64,000 nt of DNA from Vogesella sp. LIG4 (GTDB lineage Bacteria > Pseudomonadota > Gammaproteobacteria > Burkholderiales > Chromobacteriaceae): positions 160,722-224,721 of the forward strand of contig NZ_LT607802.1 in assembly GCF_900090205.1 (NCBI RefSeq). Direction: 5' to 3'. Under the pieces are notes generated by a model, which was not told the DNA's origin, did not search any database, and saw only the letters and a program-made list of their open reading frames with translations. Each line of letters starts with the position of its first letter. Position 1 is the first letter of the stretch. Of this stretch, positions 38,031 to 46,244 are shown one piece after another. The position numbers and the translations under genes are program-made.

Positions 38031-38315
38031 ACCGACTCCTTGCTTGTGAGGCGCGACAACCGGCGCCAGCCAGTCCCTGAGTCTAGCGGCAAATGGCGCG
38101 TCATGCCGTTTGAATTCCGCCGCAAATCAGCGGCAGTTGATGCCAATCAAATAGCGCAGGCGGCATCGGTTCACGCGATATTCGCCACCATGCCATGCCT
38201 TGATCCGACCCGATTCAGCATTATCGTTTTAGATGACAGGACCATTAAAACCGGTAATGTTGGCCGCACCGGCACGGGAATTAATATTTGTAAAAAACTT
38301 AGCCGCTGTAGCCAG

Positions 38316-38344
38316 TTGTCAATTGTGTAGCGCGATGCTACATT
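38316..38344 (+). promoter_or_regulatory. Promoter-like element for a structured transcript
   Basis: TTGTCA (38316-38321) and TACATT (38339-38344) with a 17-base spacer. A start near 38351 would place all the hairpins downstream in one RNA. Confidence 0.5.
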
Positions 38345-38350
38345 CCGCGC

Positions 38351-38476
38351 GTCTAAATTCCGGAGTGACCTCGGTGGAAAGTTCCAGTTGTCGATCTTGT
38401 ATCGACCACACACTGGCAAGGTAACCGCAGGCATTCTGCCGCTACCTTGCCTGATCAAGGGCAGGTAGCGGGTTTT
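38351..38476 (+). ncRNA. Candidate structured RNA with mutually exclusive hairpins
   Basis: After a GTCGAT-cttgt-ATCGAC hairpin (38390-38406), two incompatible stems are possible. Stem A pairs GGCAAGGTA (38415-38423) with TACCTTGCC (38443-38451). Stem B pairs CCGCTACC (38439-38446) with GGTAGCGG (38464-38471), extended inward by GCC/GGC, and is followed by GTTTTC, like an intrinsic terminator. The shared segment 38439-38451 makes them exclusive, as in attenuators and riboswitches; alternatively the RNA is a small RNA ending at stem B. I do not recognise any known riboswitch class. Confidence 0.4.
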
Positions 38477-38554
38477 CGGCGGTCGGTTCTCGGCTGTCGC
38501 ATTCTCCTCTCCATTCAGTTTTTCGCTGTCGCCAGGTACTGGCGCGGATCGCTT

Positions 38555-38618
38555 GTTGACCGGCTGGGCCGGGCAAGTGGCTTGAGCCACGCAGCCCGGC
38601 GCCTGCCGGCCTGTCAAC
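38555..38618. repeat. Nested inverted repeat (large hairpin)
   Basis: Arms pair from outside in: GTTGAC/GTCAAC, CGGC/GCCG, GCCGGGC/GCCCGGC, and GTGGC-ttga-GCCAC at the tip. The 64-base element could form an extended cruciform or RNA hairpin. No flanking T-run or target duplication is evident. Confidence 0.6.
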
Positions 38619-38727
38619 ACGCTGTCACTTTGGCGTGCTTTACTGCCGCGGGGTATTGCGTTCGCGCTCCCGGCAGCAACAGCCAACGGTACCTTATGAA
38701 AGTTGAGCACGATCCAGCAGGCTGGAA

Positions 38728-38818
38728 CGAGACAAGGCGAGAGCAAGCCGGGAAGCGGCATTTACAAACAGTAAATGAGCATTCCGGCCTTGCACTCACC
38801 AGGTAACGTTTTAGCAAG
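38728..38818. repeat. Long imperfect inverted repeat
   Basis: Two 38-base arms (38728-38765 and 38781-38818 approximately) around CATTTAC-aaaca-GTAAATG share most positions when one is reverse-complemented. The tip stem is perfect; the outer parts carry mismatches. It may be a member of a dispersed intergenic family or an RNA gene; only one copy occurs here. Confidence 0.5.
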
Positions 38819-38917
38819 CACAGCAGATCGCCCAGCTTCTTGCAGTTGAATGCTGTCATTGCCCTCTACCCTGTGTTGTTTTGCAACGCGAATAACAACC
38901 TCTGATGTGGAGTGCTG

Positions 38918-40654
38918 ATGATGTTGGGTTTATTCAACCCGCAAAAGCGTAGCGACGCCCTGCTGGCGTCAACCCCCAATCGCTGGGATTGGGCGCTATT
39001 GCCGCTGGTGCTGGCCATTCTGGTGGCATTGGCATTTGGCGCCATGCAAATGGCCCGACCATTTTCCATTGGCCAGTCTCTGGCCATTTCTCTGTCGCCC
39101 AGCTATTTACCGTATTACCTGCTGCGCACCATTTTGCGCATGTTTACGGCAATGGCATTTTCGCTGGTATTCAGCCTGGCATTCGCCGCCATCGCCGCCA
39201 AATACCGTGCAGCGGAAAAAGCGATGATTCCGCTGCTGGATATCCTGCAATCGGTACCGATTCTGGGTTTTCAGGCCATTGCCATTGCCCCGTTCATTGC
39301 GCTGTTTCCCGGCAGCCTGCTGGGCGTGGAATGCGCCGCCATTTTCGCGATTTTCACCTCGCAGGCGTGGAATATGGCGTTCAGCCTGTACCAGTCGTTC
39401 CGCACCGTGCCCACCGAGCTGAACGAGGCGGCACGCATTTTCCGCCTGTCCGGCTGGCAGCGTTTCTGGCGGCTGGAGCTGCCGTACGCCATGCCCGGCC
39501 TGCTGTGGAACATGATGATGTCGATGTCCGGCGGCTGGTTCTTCCTGGTGGCGTCGGAAGCCATCTCGGTGGCCAACCAGGACATCAAGCTGCCCGGCAT
39601 CGGCTCCTATATCGCCGTGGCCATCGAAGCCAAGAACGGCGCTGCCATTGCCTGGGCGATCGGCTCCATGCTGGCCGGCATCCTGCTGTACGACCAGCTG
39701 TTCTTCCGCCCGCTGCTGGCCTGGGCCGACAAGTTCCGCTTCGAGGAAACCCAGGGCGAGTCGATGCAGCAATCCTGGCTGCTCGACCTGCTGCGCCGCA
39801 GTAACTGGGGCCATGCATTCACCACCGCCTTCTGGTCGCTGATGCGCCGTGCGCTGGGCTGGTTCAGCATCCGCTACGACGGCACCAGCAGCCGTGCGGC
39901 CAACCTGGACAGCAACCCGCTGTGGGCCCGCGGCTGGGATGTGCTGCTCATCGTCGGCTCGCTGCTGGCGGTGTACGAGCTGGTGACCTTCATCCACAGC
40001 GACGTGGGCTGGGGCGAGGCGCTGCACGTGGTTGGCCTCGGCTTCATCACCCTGGTGCGGGTGATGCTGCTGATTGGTCTGGCGTCGGTGGTATGGGTGC
40101 CGATTGCGGTGTGGATCGGCCTGCGCCCGGCGTACTCGCAGCGCGTGCAGGCGGTGGCGCAGTTCCTGGCTGCCTTCCCGGTGAACCTGATGTTCCCGAT
40201 GGTGGTATTCGTGCTGGTCAGCCTGAATCTGAACCCCAATATCTGGCTCAGCCCGCTGATGGTGTTCGGCACCCAGTGGTACATCCTGTTCAACGTGGTG
40301 GCCGGCGCCGCCACCATTCCCACCGAGCTGAGGTTGGCCGCAGACAATCTGGGGCTGAAGGGCTGGCTGAAATGGAAGCGGGTCTACCTGCCCGCGGTGC
40401 TGCCCAGCTACGTGACCGGCGCGGTAACCGCCAGCGGCGGCTCGTGGAACGCCAGCATCGTGTCGGAGTACGTAACCTGGGGCAAGACCTCGCTGCAGGC
40501 CGATGGCCTGGGCAGCTATATCAAGCAGATGACGGAAAGCGGCGACTTCCACCGCATCGCGCTGGGCATCGGCGTGATGTGCGTGTTCGTGATGCTGCTG
40601 AACCGCTTCTTCTGGCGCAAGCTCTACCTGCTGGCTGAAGACCGCAGCCGCTGA
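38918..40654 (+). CDS. ABC transporter permease, duplicated-domain NitT/TauT type
   Basis: The 578-residue protein is a tandem fusion of two binding-protein-dependent permease domains, each with an EAA-like loop (ELNEAARIFRLSGWQRFWRLELPYAMPG and ELRLAADNLGLKGWLKWK) and about five or six helices. ATG 38918 is chosen because GGAG lies six bases upstream; GTG 38912 and ATG 38921 are alternatives. It pairs with the ATPase that follows ten bases later. No periplasmic binding protein is near, so substrate is open; related systems carry nitrate, sulfonates, bicarbonate or unknown anions. Two repeat copies lie inside. Confidence 0.85.
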   Translation: MMLGLFNPQKRSDALLASTPNRWDWALLPLVLAILVALAFGAMQMARPFSIGQSLAISLSPSYLPYYLLRTILRMFTAMAFSLVFSLAFAAIAAKYRAAEKAMIPLLDILQSVPILGFQAIAIAPFIALFPGSLLGVECAAIFAIFTSQAWNMAFSLYQSFRTVPTELNEAARIFRLSGWQRFWRLELPYAMPGLLWNMMMSMSGGWFFLVASEAISVANQDIKLPGIGSYIAVAIEAKNGAAIAWAIGSMLAGILLYDQLFFRPLLAWADKFRFEETQGESMQQSWLLDLLRRSNWGHAFTTAFWSLMRRALGWFSIRYDGTSSRAANLDSNPLWARGWDVLLIVGSLLAVYELVTFIHSDVGWGEALHVVGLGFITLVRVMLLIGLASVVWVPIAVWIGLRPAYSQRVQAVAQFLAAFPVNLMFPMVVFVLVSLNLNPNIWLSPLMVFGTQWYILFNVVAGAATIPTELRLAADNLGLKGWLKWKRVYLPAVLPSYVTGAVTASGGSWNASIVSEYVTWGKTSLQADGLGSYIKQMTESGDFHRIALGIGVMCVFVMLLNRFFWRKLYLLAEDRSR

Positions 40655-40663
40655 GGAATACAC

Positions 40664-41968
40664 ATGAACAAGAAAATCCTGATCGATCTGAACGATGTCG
40701 CCAAGTCGTTCCGCGCCGCCGACGGCACCGAGCGCAGCGTGCTGGAAAACGTCAACTTCACCATGCAGGAAGGCGAGATCGTCGCCCTGCTGGGCAAATC
40801 CGGCTCCGGCAAATCCACCCTGCTGCGCATCATCGCCGGCCTGATCCCGGCCGACCGCGGCGCGGTGGAATACCGCCAGCAACCCATCTACGGCCCGGTG
40901 GCCGGCATCGCCATGGTGTTCCAGTCGTTTGCACTGTTCCCGTGGCTTACCGTGCAACAGAACGTGGAACTGGGCCTGGAAGCCCAGGGCGTTCCCGCTG
41001 ACGAACGCGAACAGCGCGCCGACGCGGTGCTGGAGCTGATCGGCCTGGCCGGCTTTGGCGGCGCGCTGCCACGCGAGCTGTCCGGCGGCATGAAGCAGCG
41101 CGTGGGCATCGCCCGTGCGCTGGTAACCAACCCCGACATCCTGCTGATGGACGAAGCCTTCTCGGCCCTGGACGTGCTCACCGGCGAAACCCTGCGCAAC
41201 GACATGCTGGAGCTGTGGGACAAGGATCGCATCCCCACCAAGGGCATCCTCATCGTGTCGCACAATATCGAGGAAGCGGTGCTGATGGCCGACCGCATCA
41301 TCATCCTGTCCAGCGACCCGGGGCGCATCCGCAATGAAATCAGGATCAACCTGCCGCGCCCGCGCGATGCCGACTCGGCGGAAGTACGCGCGCTGATCGA
41401 CGAGGTATACGGCCTGATGACCATGCGCCCGGAGCAGGTGCCCGCCGCCGCCGGCACCCCGCTGCAGGCCCAGCTTGGCTACCGCCTGCCGCAGACCGAC
41501 GTGGCACGCATCGAAGGCGTGCTGGAGCTGCTGGCCGACTCGCCGTTCAACGGCCGCGCCGACCTGCCGCAGCTGGCGGAAGAAGCCGAGCTGTCCGACG
41601 TGGAGCTGTTCCCCACCTACGAGGCCATGGGCATGCTGGGCCTGGCGCAGGTGGAACAGGGCGATATCAGCCTTACCTCGCTGGGCCAGCACTACGTGGA
41701 TGCCGACCAGCAGCGGAAGCAGGATATCTTCGGTCAGCAACTGCTGGCCCACGTACCGTTGGCCGCACACATCCGCCACAGCCTGGAAGCGGAAAGCAGC
41801 GGCGCACTGTCGGAAGAGCCTTTCCTCGATTCGCTGGAGGAGTTCCTCGAGCCGGAAGAAGCCAAGCGCGTGCTGGAAGTGGCCATCGAATGGGGCCGCT
41901 ACGGCGAGATCTACGAGTACGACTACCACACCGGCCGCCTGTCGCTGCCGGAACAAGCGGAAGAATAA
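40664..41968 (+). CDS. ABC transporter ATPase with C-terminal AAA-associated domain
   Basis: The 434-residue protein has a complete ABC ATPase domain (about 1-260): Walker A GKSGSGKST, Q-loop MVFQSFALFPW, signature LSGGMKQRVGIARAL, Walker B ILLMDEAFSALD and H-loop VSHNIEE. About 170 extra residues (265-434, from LGYRLPQTDVARIEGVLELL) match the AAA-associated regulatory domain found on some NitT/TauT ATPases, which may sense a ligand or gate activity. It forms one transcription unit with the fused permease. A repeat copy lies at 41758-41767. Confidence 0.87.
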   Translation: MNKKILIDLNDVAKSFRAADGTERSVLENVNFTMQEGEIVALLGKSGSGKSTLLRIIAGLIPADRGAVEYRQQPIYGPVAGIAMVFQSFALFPWLTVQQNVELGLEAQGVPADEREQRADAVLELIGLAGFGGALPRELSGGMKQRVGIARALVTNPDILLMDEAFSALDVLTGETLRNDMLELWDKDRIPTKGILIVSHNIEEAVLMADRIIILSSDPGRIRNEIRINLPRPRDADSAEVRALIDEVYGLMTMRPEQVPAAAGTPLQAQLGYRLPQTDVARIEGVLELLADSPFNGRADLPQLAEEAELSDVELFPTYEAMGMLGLAQVEQGDISLTSLGQHYVDADQQRKQDIFGQQLLAHVPLAAHIRHSLEAESSGALSEEPFLDSLEEFLEPEEAKRVLEVAIEWGRYGEIYEYDYHTGRLSLPEQAEE

Positions 41969-42018
41969 GTCGGCACTAGCCCCCCTCCCTTGCTTTAGCC
42001 GCTTGCAGTAACAAAAAA

Positions 42019-42038
42019 GCCCGCCATCACTGGCGGGC
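42019..42038 (-). terminator. Terminator hairpin, copy 1
   Basis: GCCCGCCA-tcac-TGGCGGGC with an A-run on its left, giving a U-run for a minus-strand transcript (lysS direction). The same hairpin recurs at 42183-42202. Confidence 0.75.
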
Positions 42039-42072
42039 CCAGGCTGCGGACAAAGTCCCGTGTGAAGACTCT

Positions 42073-42103
42073 GCCGGACCCGGCAAAGCCGGGCCGATCC
42101 GGC
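42073..42103. repeat. Nested GC-rich hairpin
   Basis: GCCGGA (42073-42078) and TCCGGC (42098-42103) enclose CCCGGC-aaa-GCCGGG (42079-42093). No T-run follows. Confidence 0.6.
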
Positions 42104-42139
42104 TAAATTATTGAGTCGGCAGCCTTCCTGTTTTCAAAA

Positions 42140-42170
42140 CAAAGCCCTTGCGCGATACGCAAGGGCTTTG
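42140..42170. terminator. Bidirectional terminator-like hairpin
   Basis: CAAAGCCCTTGCG (42140-42152), loop CGATA, CGCAAGGGCTTTG (42158-42170): thirteen perfect base pairs in the gap between convergent genes. Confidence 0.75.
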
Positions 42171-42182
42171 TCGACACTCTCA

Positions 42183-42206
42183 GCCCGCCATCACTGGCGG
42201 GCTTTT
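42183..42206 (+). terminator. Terminator hairpin, copy 2
   Basis: GCCCGCCA-tcac-TGGCGGGC (42183-42202) followed by TTTT. Identical in stem and loop to the hairpin at 42019-42038. Confidence 0.8.
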
Positions 42207-42228
42207 GCATGCGCTCAACATCCGTGCA

Positions 42229-43740
42229 TCAGAGGTGCTCGTGACGCATCTGCGGGAACAGGATCACGTCGCGGATCGACGGTGCGTCGGTCAGCAGCAT
42301 CACCAGACGGTCGATGCCGATGCCGCAGCCACCGGTCGGCGGCAGGCCGTATTCCATGGCGCGGATGTAGTCGGCGTCGTAGTGCATGGCTTCGTCGTCG
42401 CCGGCATCCTTCTGCTCCACCTGCGACAGGAAACGCGCAGCCTGGTCTTCCGGGTCGTTCAACTCGGAGTAGCCATTGGCGTGCTCGCGGCCAACGATGA
42501 ACAGCTCGAAACGCTCGGTGATGCCCGGCTGGGTGTCGGAACCACGTGCCAGCGGCGACACTTCCACCGGGTAGTCGATGATGAAGGTCGGGTTCCACAG
42601 CAGGCCTTCGGCGCACTCTTCGAACAGCGCCAGCTGCAGGCTGCCCAAGCCCGGCGCCGGCGGCAGCTTGCCACCCAGGCGCTTGATCTCGGCGGCCACC
42701 CACTCGGCGTCGAACAGCTGCTCGTCGGTGTACTGCGGGTTGTAGTGCTTGATGGCGCCCACGATGGTGAAGCGGTCGAAGTGCTTGCCCAGGTCCACTT
42801 CCTTGCCGTTGTAAGTCACCACGGTGTGACCGGTAGCGGCGATGGCACAGCGGCGGATGATGTTCTCGGTGAGATCCATCATGCGCTGGTAGTCGCTGTA
42901 GGCCTCGTAGAACTCGATCATGGTGAACTCGGGGTTGTGGCGGGTGCTCATCCCCTCGTTACGGAAGTTGCGGTTGATCTCGAACACGCGTTCCAGACCG
43001 CCCACCACCAGGCGCTTCAGGTACAGCTCCGGTGCCACGCGCAGGTACAGCGGCATGTCCAGCGCATTGTGGTGAGTAACGAACGGCTTGGCAGTGGCGC
43101 CACCCGGGATCGGGTGCATCATCGGGGTTTCCACTTCCAGGTAACCCTCGCCCACCATCACTTCGCGCAGTGCCTGCACGATCTTGGAGCGCTTGATGAA
43201 GGTATTGCGGCTTTCGTCGCTCATGATCAGGTCGACGTAGCGCTGGCGGTATTTCTGTTCCTGGTCGGTCATGCCGTGGAACTTGTCCGGCAGCGGGCGC
43301 AGGCTCTTGGTCAACAGGCGCAGCTCGGTCACGTTTACCGACAGCTCACCCTTGTTGGTCTTGAACAGGATGCCCTTGGCAGCCACGATGTCGCCCATGT
43401 CCCAGTGCTTGAACGCGCTGTGCACTTCCGGGCTTACGCCCTGGTCGTTGATGTACAGCTGGATCTGGCCGGACATGTCCTGGATGGTGGCGAAGCTGGC
43501 CTTGCCCATGACGCGCTTGAGCATCATGCGGCCGGCAACGGCCACGTGTACGTTCAGCGGCTCCAGCTCGTCCTTGGCCTTGTCGTTGTAGGCCACGTGC
43601 AGTTCGCCGGCGAGGTCTTCGCGCTTGAAGTCGTTGGGGAAGGCGATGCCGGCTTCGCGCAGCGCTTTCAGCTTCTCGCGGCGCTCGGCCATGATGTGGT
43701 TTTCATCATGCTGCAGCTGGCTGGATTCTTGTTCCGACAT
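42229..43740 (-). CDS. lysS: Lysyl-tRNA synthetase (class II)
   Basis: LysS charges tRNA-Lys. ATG 43740 ([20 protein letters not shown]) gives 503 residues (505 in E. coli). An N-terminal OB-fold anticodon-binding domain ([20 protein letters not shown]) precedes the class II catalytic core: motif 2 [20 protein letters not shown] and motif 3 [15 protein letters not shown]. It lies downstream of prfB in the same direction, the conserved prfB-lysS pair. The intercistronic gap contains an inverted pair of the dispersed repeat (43765-43787). Confidence 0.98.
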   Translation of the reverse strand: MSEQESSQLQHDENHIMAERREKLKALREAGIAFPNDFKREDLAGELHVAYNDKAKDELEPLNVHVAVAGRMMLKRVMGKASFATIQDMSGQIQLYINDQGVSPEVHSAFKHWDMGDIVAAKGILFKTNKGELSVNVTELRLLTKSLRPLPDKFHGMTDQEQKYRQRYVDLIMSDESRNTFIKRSKIVQALREVMVGEGYLEVETPMMHPIPGGATAKPFVTHHNALDMPLYLRVAPELYLKRLVVGGLERVFEINRNFRNEGMSTRHNPEFTMIEFYEAYSDYQRMMDLTENIIRRCAIAATGHTVVTYNGKEVDLGKHFDRFTIVGAIKHYNPQYTDEQLFDAEWVAAEIKRLGGKLPPAPGLGSLQLALFEECAEGLLWNPTFIIDYPVEVSPLARGSDTQPGITERFELFIVGREHANGYSELNDPEDQAARFLSQVEQKDAGDDEAMHYDADYIRAMEYGLPPTGGCGIGIDRLVMLLTDAPSIRDVILFPQMRHEHL

Positions 43741-43764
43741 GGAAATCTCCGTCAATGGTCTAAG

Positions 43765-43787
43765 GTTGGCCGCATGCTGCGGCCAAC
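43765..43787. repeat. Inverted pair of the GTTGGCCGCA word between prfB and lysS
   Basis: GTTGGCCGCA (43765-43774) and TGCGGCCAAC (43778-43787) separated by three bases; with flanking AGG/CCT the stem extends further. Located between two co-directional genes, so it may reduce or tune lysS transcription, or stabilise the prfB mRNA end. Confidence 0.75.
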
Positions 43788-43835
43788 CCTGGGGCGCTTC
43801 AAATCCTGGATTTTCGAAGTGCTCCCGGTTATGCG

Positions 43836-44943
43836 TTACACGCCCTGCTTCAGGCTGGCTTCGATGAAACCGTCGAGGTCGCCGTCCATCACAGCCTTGA
43901 TGTTGCCCACTTCGTAGCTGGTACGCAGGTCCTTGATGCGCGACTGGTCGAATACGTAGGAGCGGATCTGGTGACCCCAACCCACGTCGGTCTTGCTGTC
44001 TTCCAGCGCCTGCTTGGCTTCGTTGCGCTTTTTCAGTTCCAGTTCGTACAGCTTGGCACGCAGCATCTGCCAGGCTTCGTCGCGGTTGCGGTGCTGCGAG
44101 CGGTCGTTCTGGCACTGCACCACGATACCGGTGGGGGTATGGGTGAGGCGCACGGCGGAGTCGGTCTTGTTGATGTGCTGACCACCCGCGCCGGAAGCGC
44201 GGTAGGTGTCGGTACGCACGTCGGCCGGGTTGATGTCGATCTCGAAGCTGTCGTCCACTTCCGGGTACACGAACACGGAGCAGAACGAGGTGTGGCGGCG
44301 CGCGTTGGAGTCGAACGGCGACACGCGCACCAGGCGGTGCACGCCCACTTCGGTGCGCAGCAGGCCGTAGGCGTATTCGCCTTCGATCTTGATGGTGGCG
44401 CTGGTGATGCCGGCTACGTCGCCTTCAGACTCTTCCAGCACGTCGACCTTGAAACCCTTGCGTTCGGCGTAGCGCACGTACATGCGCAGCAGCATGCCGG
44501 CCCAGTCCTGCGCCTCGGTGCCGCCCGCCCCTGCCTGGATGTCCACGAAGCAGTTGTTCGGGTCCATCGGGTCGTGGAACATGCGGCGGAATTCCAGTTT
44601 GGCAAGCTTGGCCTCGACCTCGTCCAGGTCGGCCTTTACCGCGAGGATGGTATCGTCGTCATCCTCGGCCTTGCCCATGTCGAACAGCTCGGCGCAGTCG
44701 GCCAGCGTAGCGGCGATGCCTTCGATCACCAGTACCACATCCTCCAGCTGCTTGCGCTCGCGGCCCAGCTCCTGGGCTTTCTTCGGGTCGTTCCAGATTT
44801 CCGAATCTTCGGTCAGGCGGGATACTTCTTCCAGACGGTCTTTTTTGCCGTCGAAGTCAAAGATACCCCCGGATATCAGTGTTGCGCGCGCTCAGATCAT
44901 CGATCTGGGCCTGAATCTGATTGAGAACTTCTGCTTCAATCAT
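43836..44943 (-). CDS. prfB: Peptide chain release factor 2 (programmed +1 frameshift)
   Basis: RF2 recognises UGA and UAA stop codons. The gene starts at ATG 44943 ([20 protein letters not shown]) and meets an in-frame TGA after codon 28; a +1 shift at CTT-TGA-C continues into the main frame ([15 protein letters not shown]) to the stop at 43836, giving about 368 residues. The codon-recognition motif SPF ([11 protein letters not shown]) and the catalytic [16 protein letters not shown] are present. lysS follows. The in-frame stop is regulatory, not a mutation. Confidence 0.97.
44856..44870 (-). promoter_or_regulatory. prfB programmed +1 frameshift site
   Basis: On the minus strand the codons run CGG-GGG-TAT-CTT-TGA-C. 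The GGGGG tract (44870-44866) is the internal Shine-Dalgarno-like stimulator, three bases before the CTT slippery codon, and TGA (44859-44857) is the autoregulatory stop read by RF2 itself. Confidence 0.95.
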
Positions 44944-45010
44944 GGTGTGAAATCTCCACAATAAAGAACATTTTGAGACTGCAAATACGGTATTTCAGTA
45001 AAGACAAAAA

Positions 45011-45032
45011 GCGCACCGTGCGGTGCGCTTTT
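45011..45032. terminator. Bidirectional intrinsic terminator between mdh and prfB
   Basis: GCGCACC (45011-45017), loop GTGC, GGTGCGC (45022-45028), with A-run on the left and T-run on the right. It terminates mdh on the minus strand. Confidence 0.82.
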
Positions 45033-45050
45033 GCCTGAACCACTCAGACA

Positions 45051-46037
45051 TCAACCCAGCAGGTGGGCAACGCCTGCGCGTTCTTCTTCCAGCTCGGCCA
45101 GGGTGAAGTTGATGCGCTCACGGCTGAATGCATCGATTTCCAGGCCCTCTACCAGCTTGTACTCGCCATTTTCGCAAGTTACAGGGAAGCCGAACATCAC
45201 GTCTTTCGGAATGCCGTAGGAACCGTCGGACGGAATGCCCATGGTAACCCACTTGCCGTTGGTGCCCAGTGCCCAGTCGCGCATGTGGTCGATGGCGGCA
45301 TTGGCGGCGGAAGCAGCGGACGACAGGCCGCGTGCGGCGATAATGGCGGCACCACGCTTGCCCACGGTCGGCAGGAACACGTCGCGGTTCCACACGTCGT
45401 CGTTGATCATCTCTTTAACGGACTGGCCGTCGATGGTGGCGAAGCGGTAGTCAGCGTACATGCTCGGCGAGTGGTTGCCCCACACGGTCAGCTTCTCGAT
45501 GTCGGCCACGGCCTTGCCGGTCTTGGCAGCGATCTGGCTGGCAGCGCGGTTGTGATCCAGGCGCAGCATGGCGGTGAAGTTCTTGGCCGGCAGATCCGGA
45601 GCGGACTTCATGGCGATGTAAGCATTGGTGTTGGCCGGGTTGCCTACCACCAGAACCTTGACATCGCGCGAAGCCACGGCGTTCAGGGCCTTGCCCTGGC
45701 CAATGAAGATGGCGCCGTTGATGGACAGCAGTTCGGAACGCTCCATGCCCGGGCCGCGCGGACGGGAACCAACCAGCAGTGCGTAATCGGTGTCCTTGAA
45801 GGCGGTCATCGGGTCGCTATGGGCCTCAATGCCGGCCAGCAGCGGGAAGGCGCAGTCTTCCAGCTCCATGATCACGCCCTTCAGGGCGTTCTGTGCTTTC
45901 TCGTCAGGGATTTCCAGCAGTTGCAGAATCACCGGCTGGTCCTTGCCCAGCATTTCGCCGGAGGCGATACGGAACAGCAGGGCGTAACCAATCTGGCCGG
46001 CTGCGCCAGTAACGGCAACGCGTACGGGTGCTTTCAT
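45051..46037 (-). CDS. mdh: Malate dehydrogenase
   Basis: Mdh oxidises malate to oxaloacetate with NAD+. The 328-residue protein starts [20 protein letters not shown] (nucleotide-binding TGAAGQIG), has substrate-binding arginines in [14 protein letters not shown] and [11 protein letters not shown], and the catalytic His in [12 protein letters not shown]. It belongs to the MDH type close to cytosolic eukaryotic enzymes. It is divergent from a GntR regulator and the sdh-suc block, with a palindromic operator between them, suggesting shared control. Confidence 0.97.
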   Translation of the reverse strand: MKAPVRVAVTGAAGQIGYALLFRIASGEMLGKDQPVILQLLEIPDEKAQNALKGVIMELEDCAFPLLAGIEAHSDPMTAFKDTDYALLVGSRPRGPGMERSELLSINGAIFIGQGKALNAVASRDVKVLVVGNPANTNAYIAMKSAPDLPAKNFTAMLRLDHNRAASQIAAKTGKAVADIEKLTVWGNHSPSMYADYRFATIDGQSVKEMINDDVWNRDVFLPTVGKRGAAIIAARGLSSAASAANAAIDHMRDWALGTNGKWVTMGIPSDGSYGIPKDVMFGFPVTCENGEYKLVEGLEIDAFSRERINFTLAELEEERAGVAHLLG

Positions 46038-46190
46038 CTAAGTACTCTCCTTTGGACGTGATGACAGTTGCGGCACATGCTCTGACCTGCGCATGTTGCT
46101 ATGCAATACAGCCGGAGTGTAGCACGCAACTTACGGTTTGTGCTCATCACCTTACCCCTTATCGAAGCCGCTTGGCAATGCCTGTCTTGT

Positions 46191-46210
46191 GTCTTATATA
46201 AGACTAGTCT
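46191..46210. promoter_or_regulatory. Overlapping palindromic operator between mdh and gntR
   Basis: GTCTTATATAAGAC (46191-46204) is a perfect 14-base palindrome and AGACTAGTCT (46201-46210) a perfect 10-base one that shares four bases. GntR-family operators commonly have GT-rich half-sites of this kind. The position 35 bases before the gntR ATG suggests autorepression and possibly control of mdh. Confidence 0.6.
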
Positions 46211-46244
46211 TTACGCTTGATTTATTTGATGTTAAAAAGCAGGC

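Larger units (their letters stand above)
38031..38917. other. 0.9 kb non-coding region rich in hairpins
   Basis: Between the Ala/Lys-tail gene and the ABC permease lies the longest gene-free stretch of the window, with lower GC and weak codon structure in every frame. It holds one repeat copy (38259-38268), a promoter-like pair (38316-38344), a possible switch-like RNA (38351-38476), a perfect small hairpin CGCCAG-gta-CTGGCG (38530-38544), a nested hairpin (38555-38618), a long imperfect inverted repeat (38728-38818) and a dyad GTTGTT...AACAAC (38875-38899) just before the permease start. Confidence 0.6.

Noticed and set aside
38351..38476. A known riboswitch (TPP, FMN, glycine, guanidine, fluoride, cobalamin).
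   Set aside because: None of the conserved core words of these classes that I can recall is present; it is listed only as an unknown structured RNA.
38171..38761. A 196-codon minus-strand open frame in the non-coding region.
   Set aside because: Composition is erratic, there is no ribosome-binding site or homology pattern, and it spans several hairpins.
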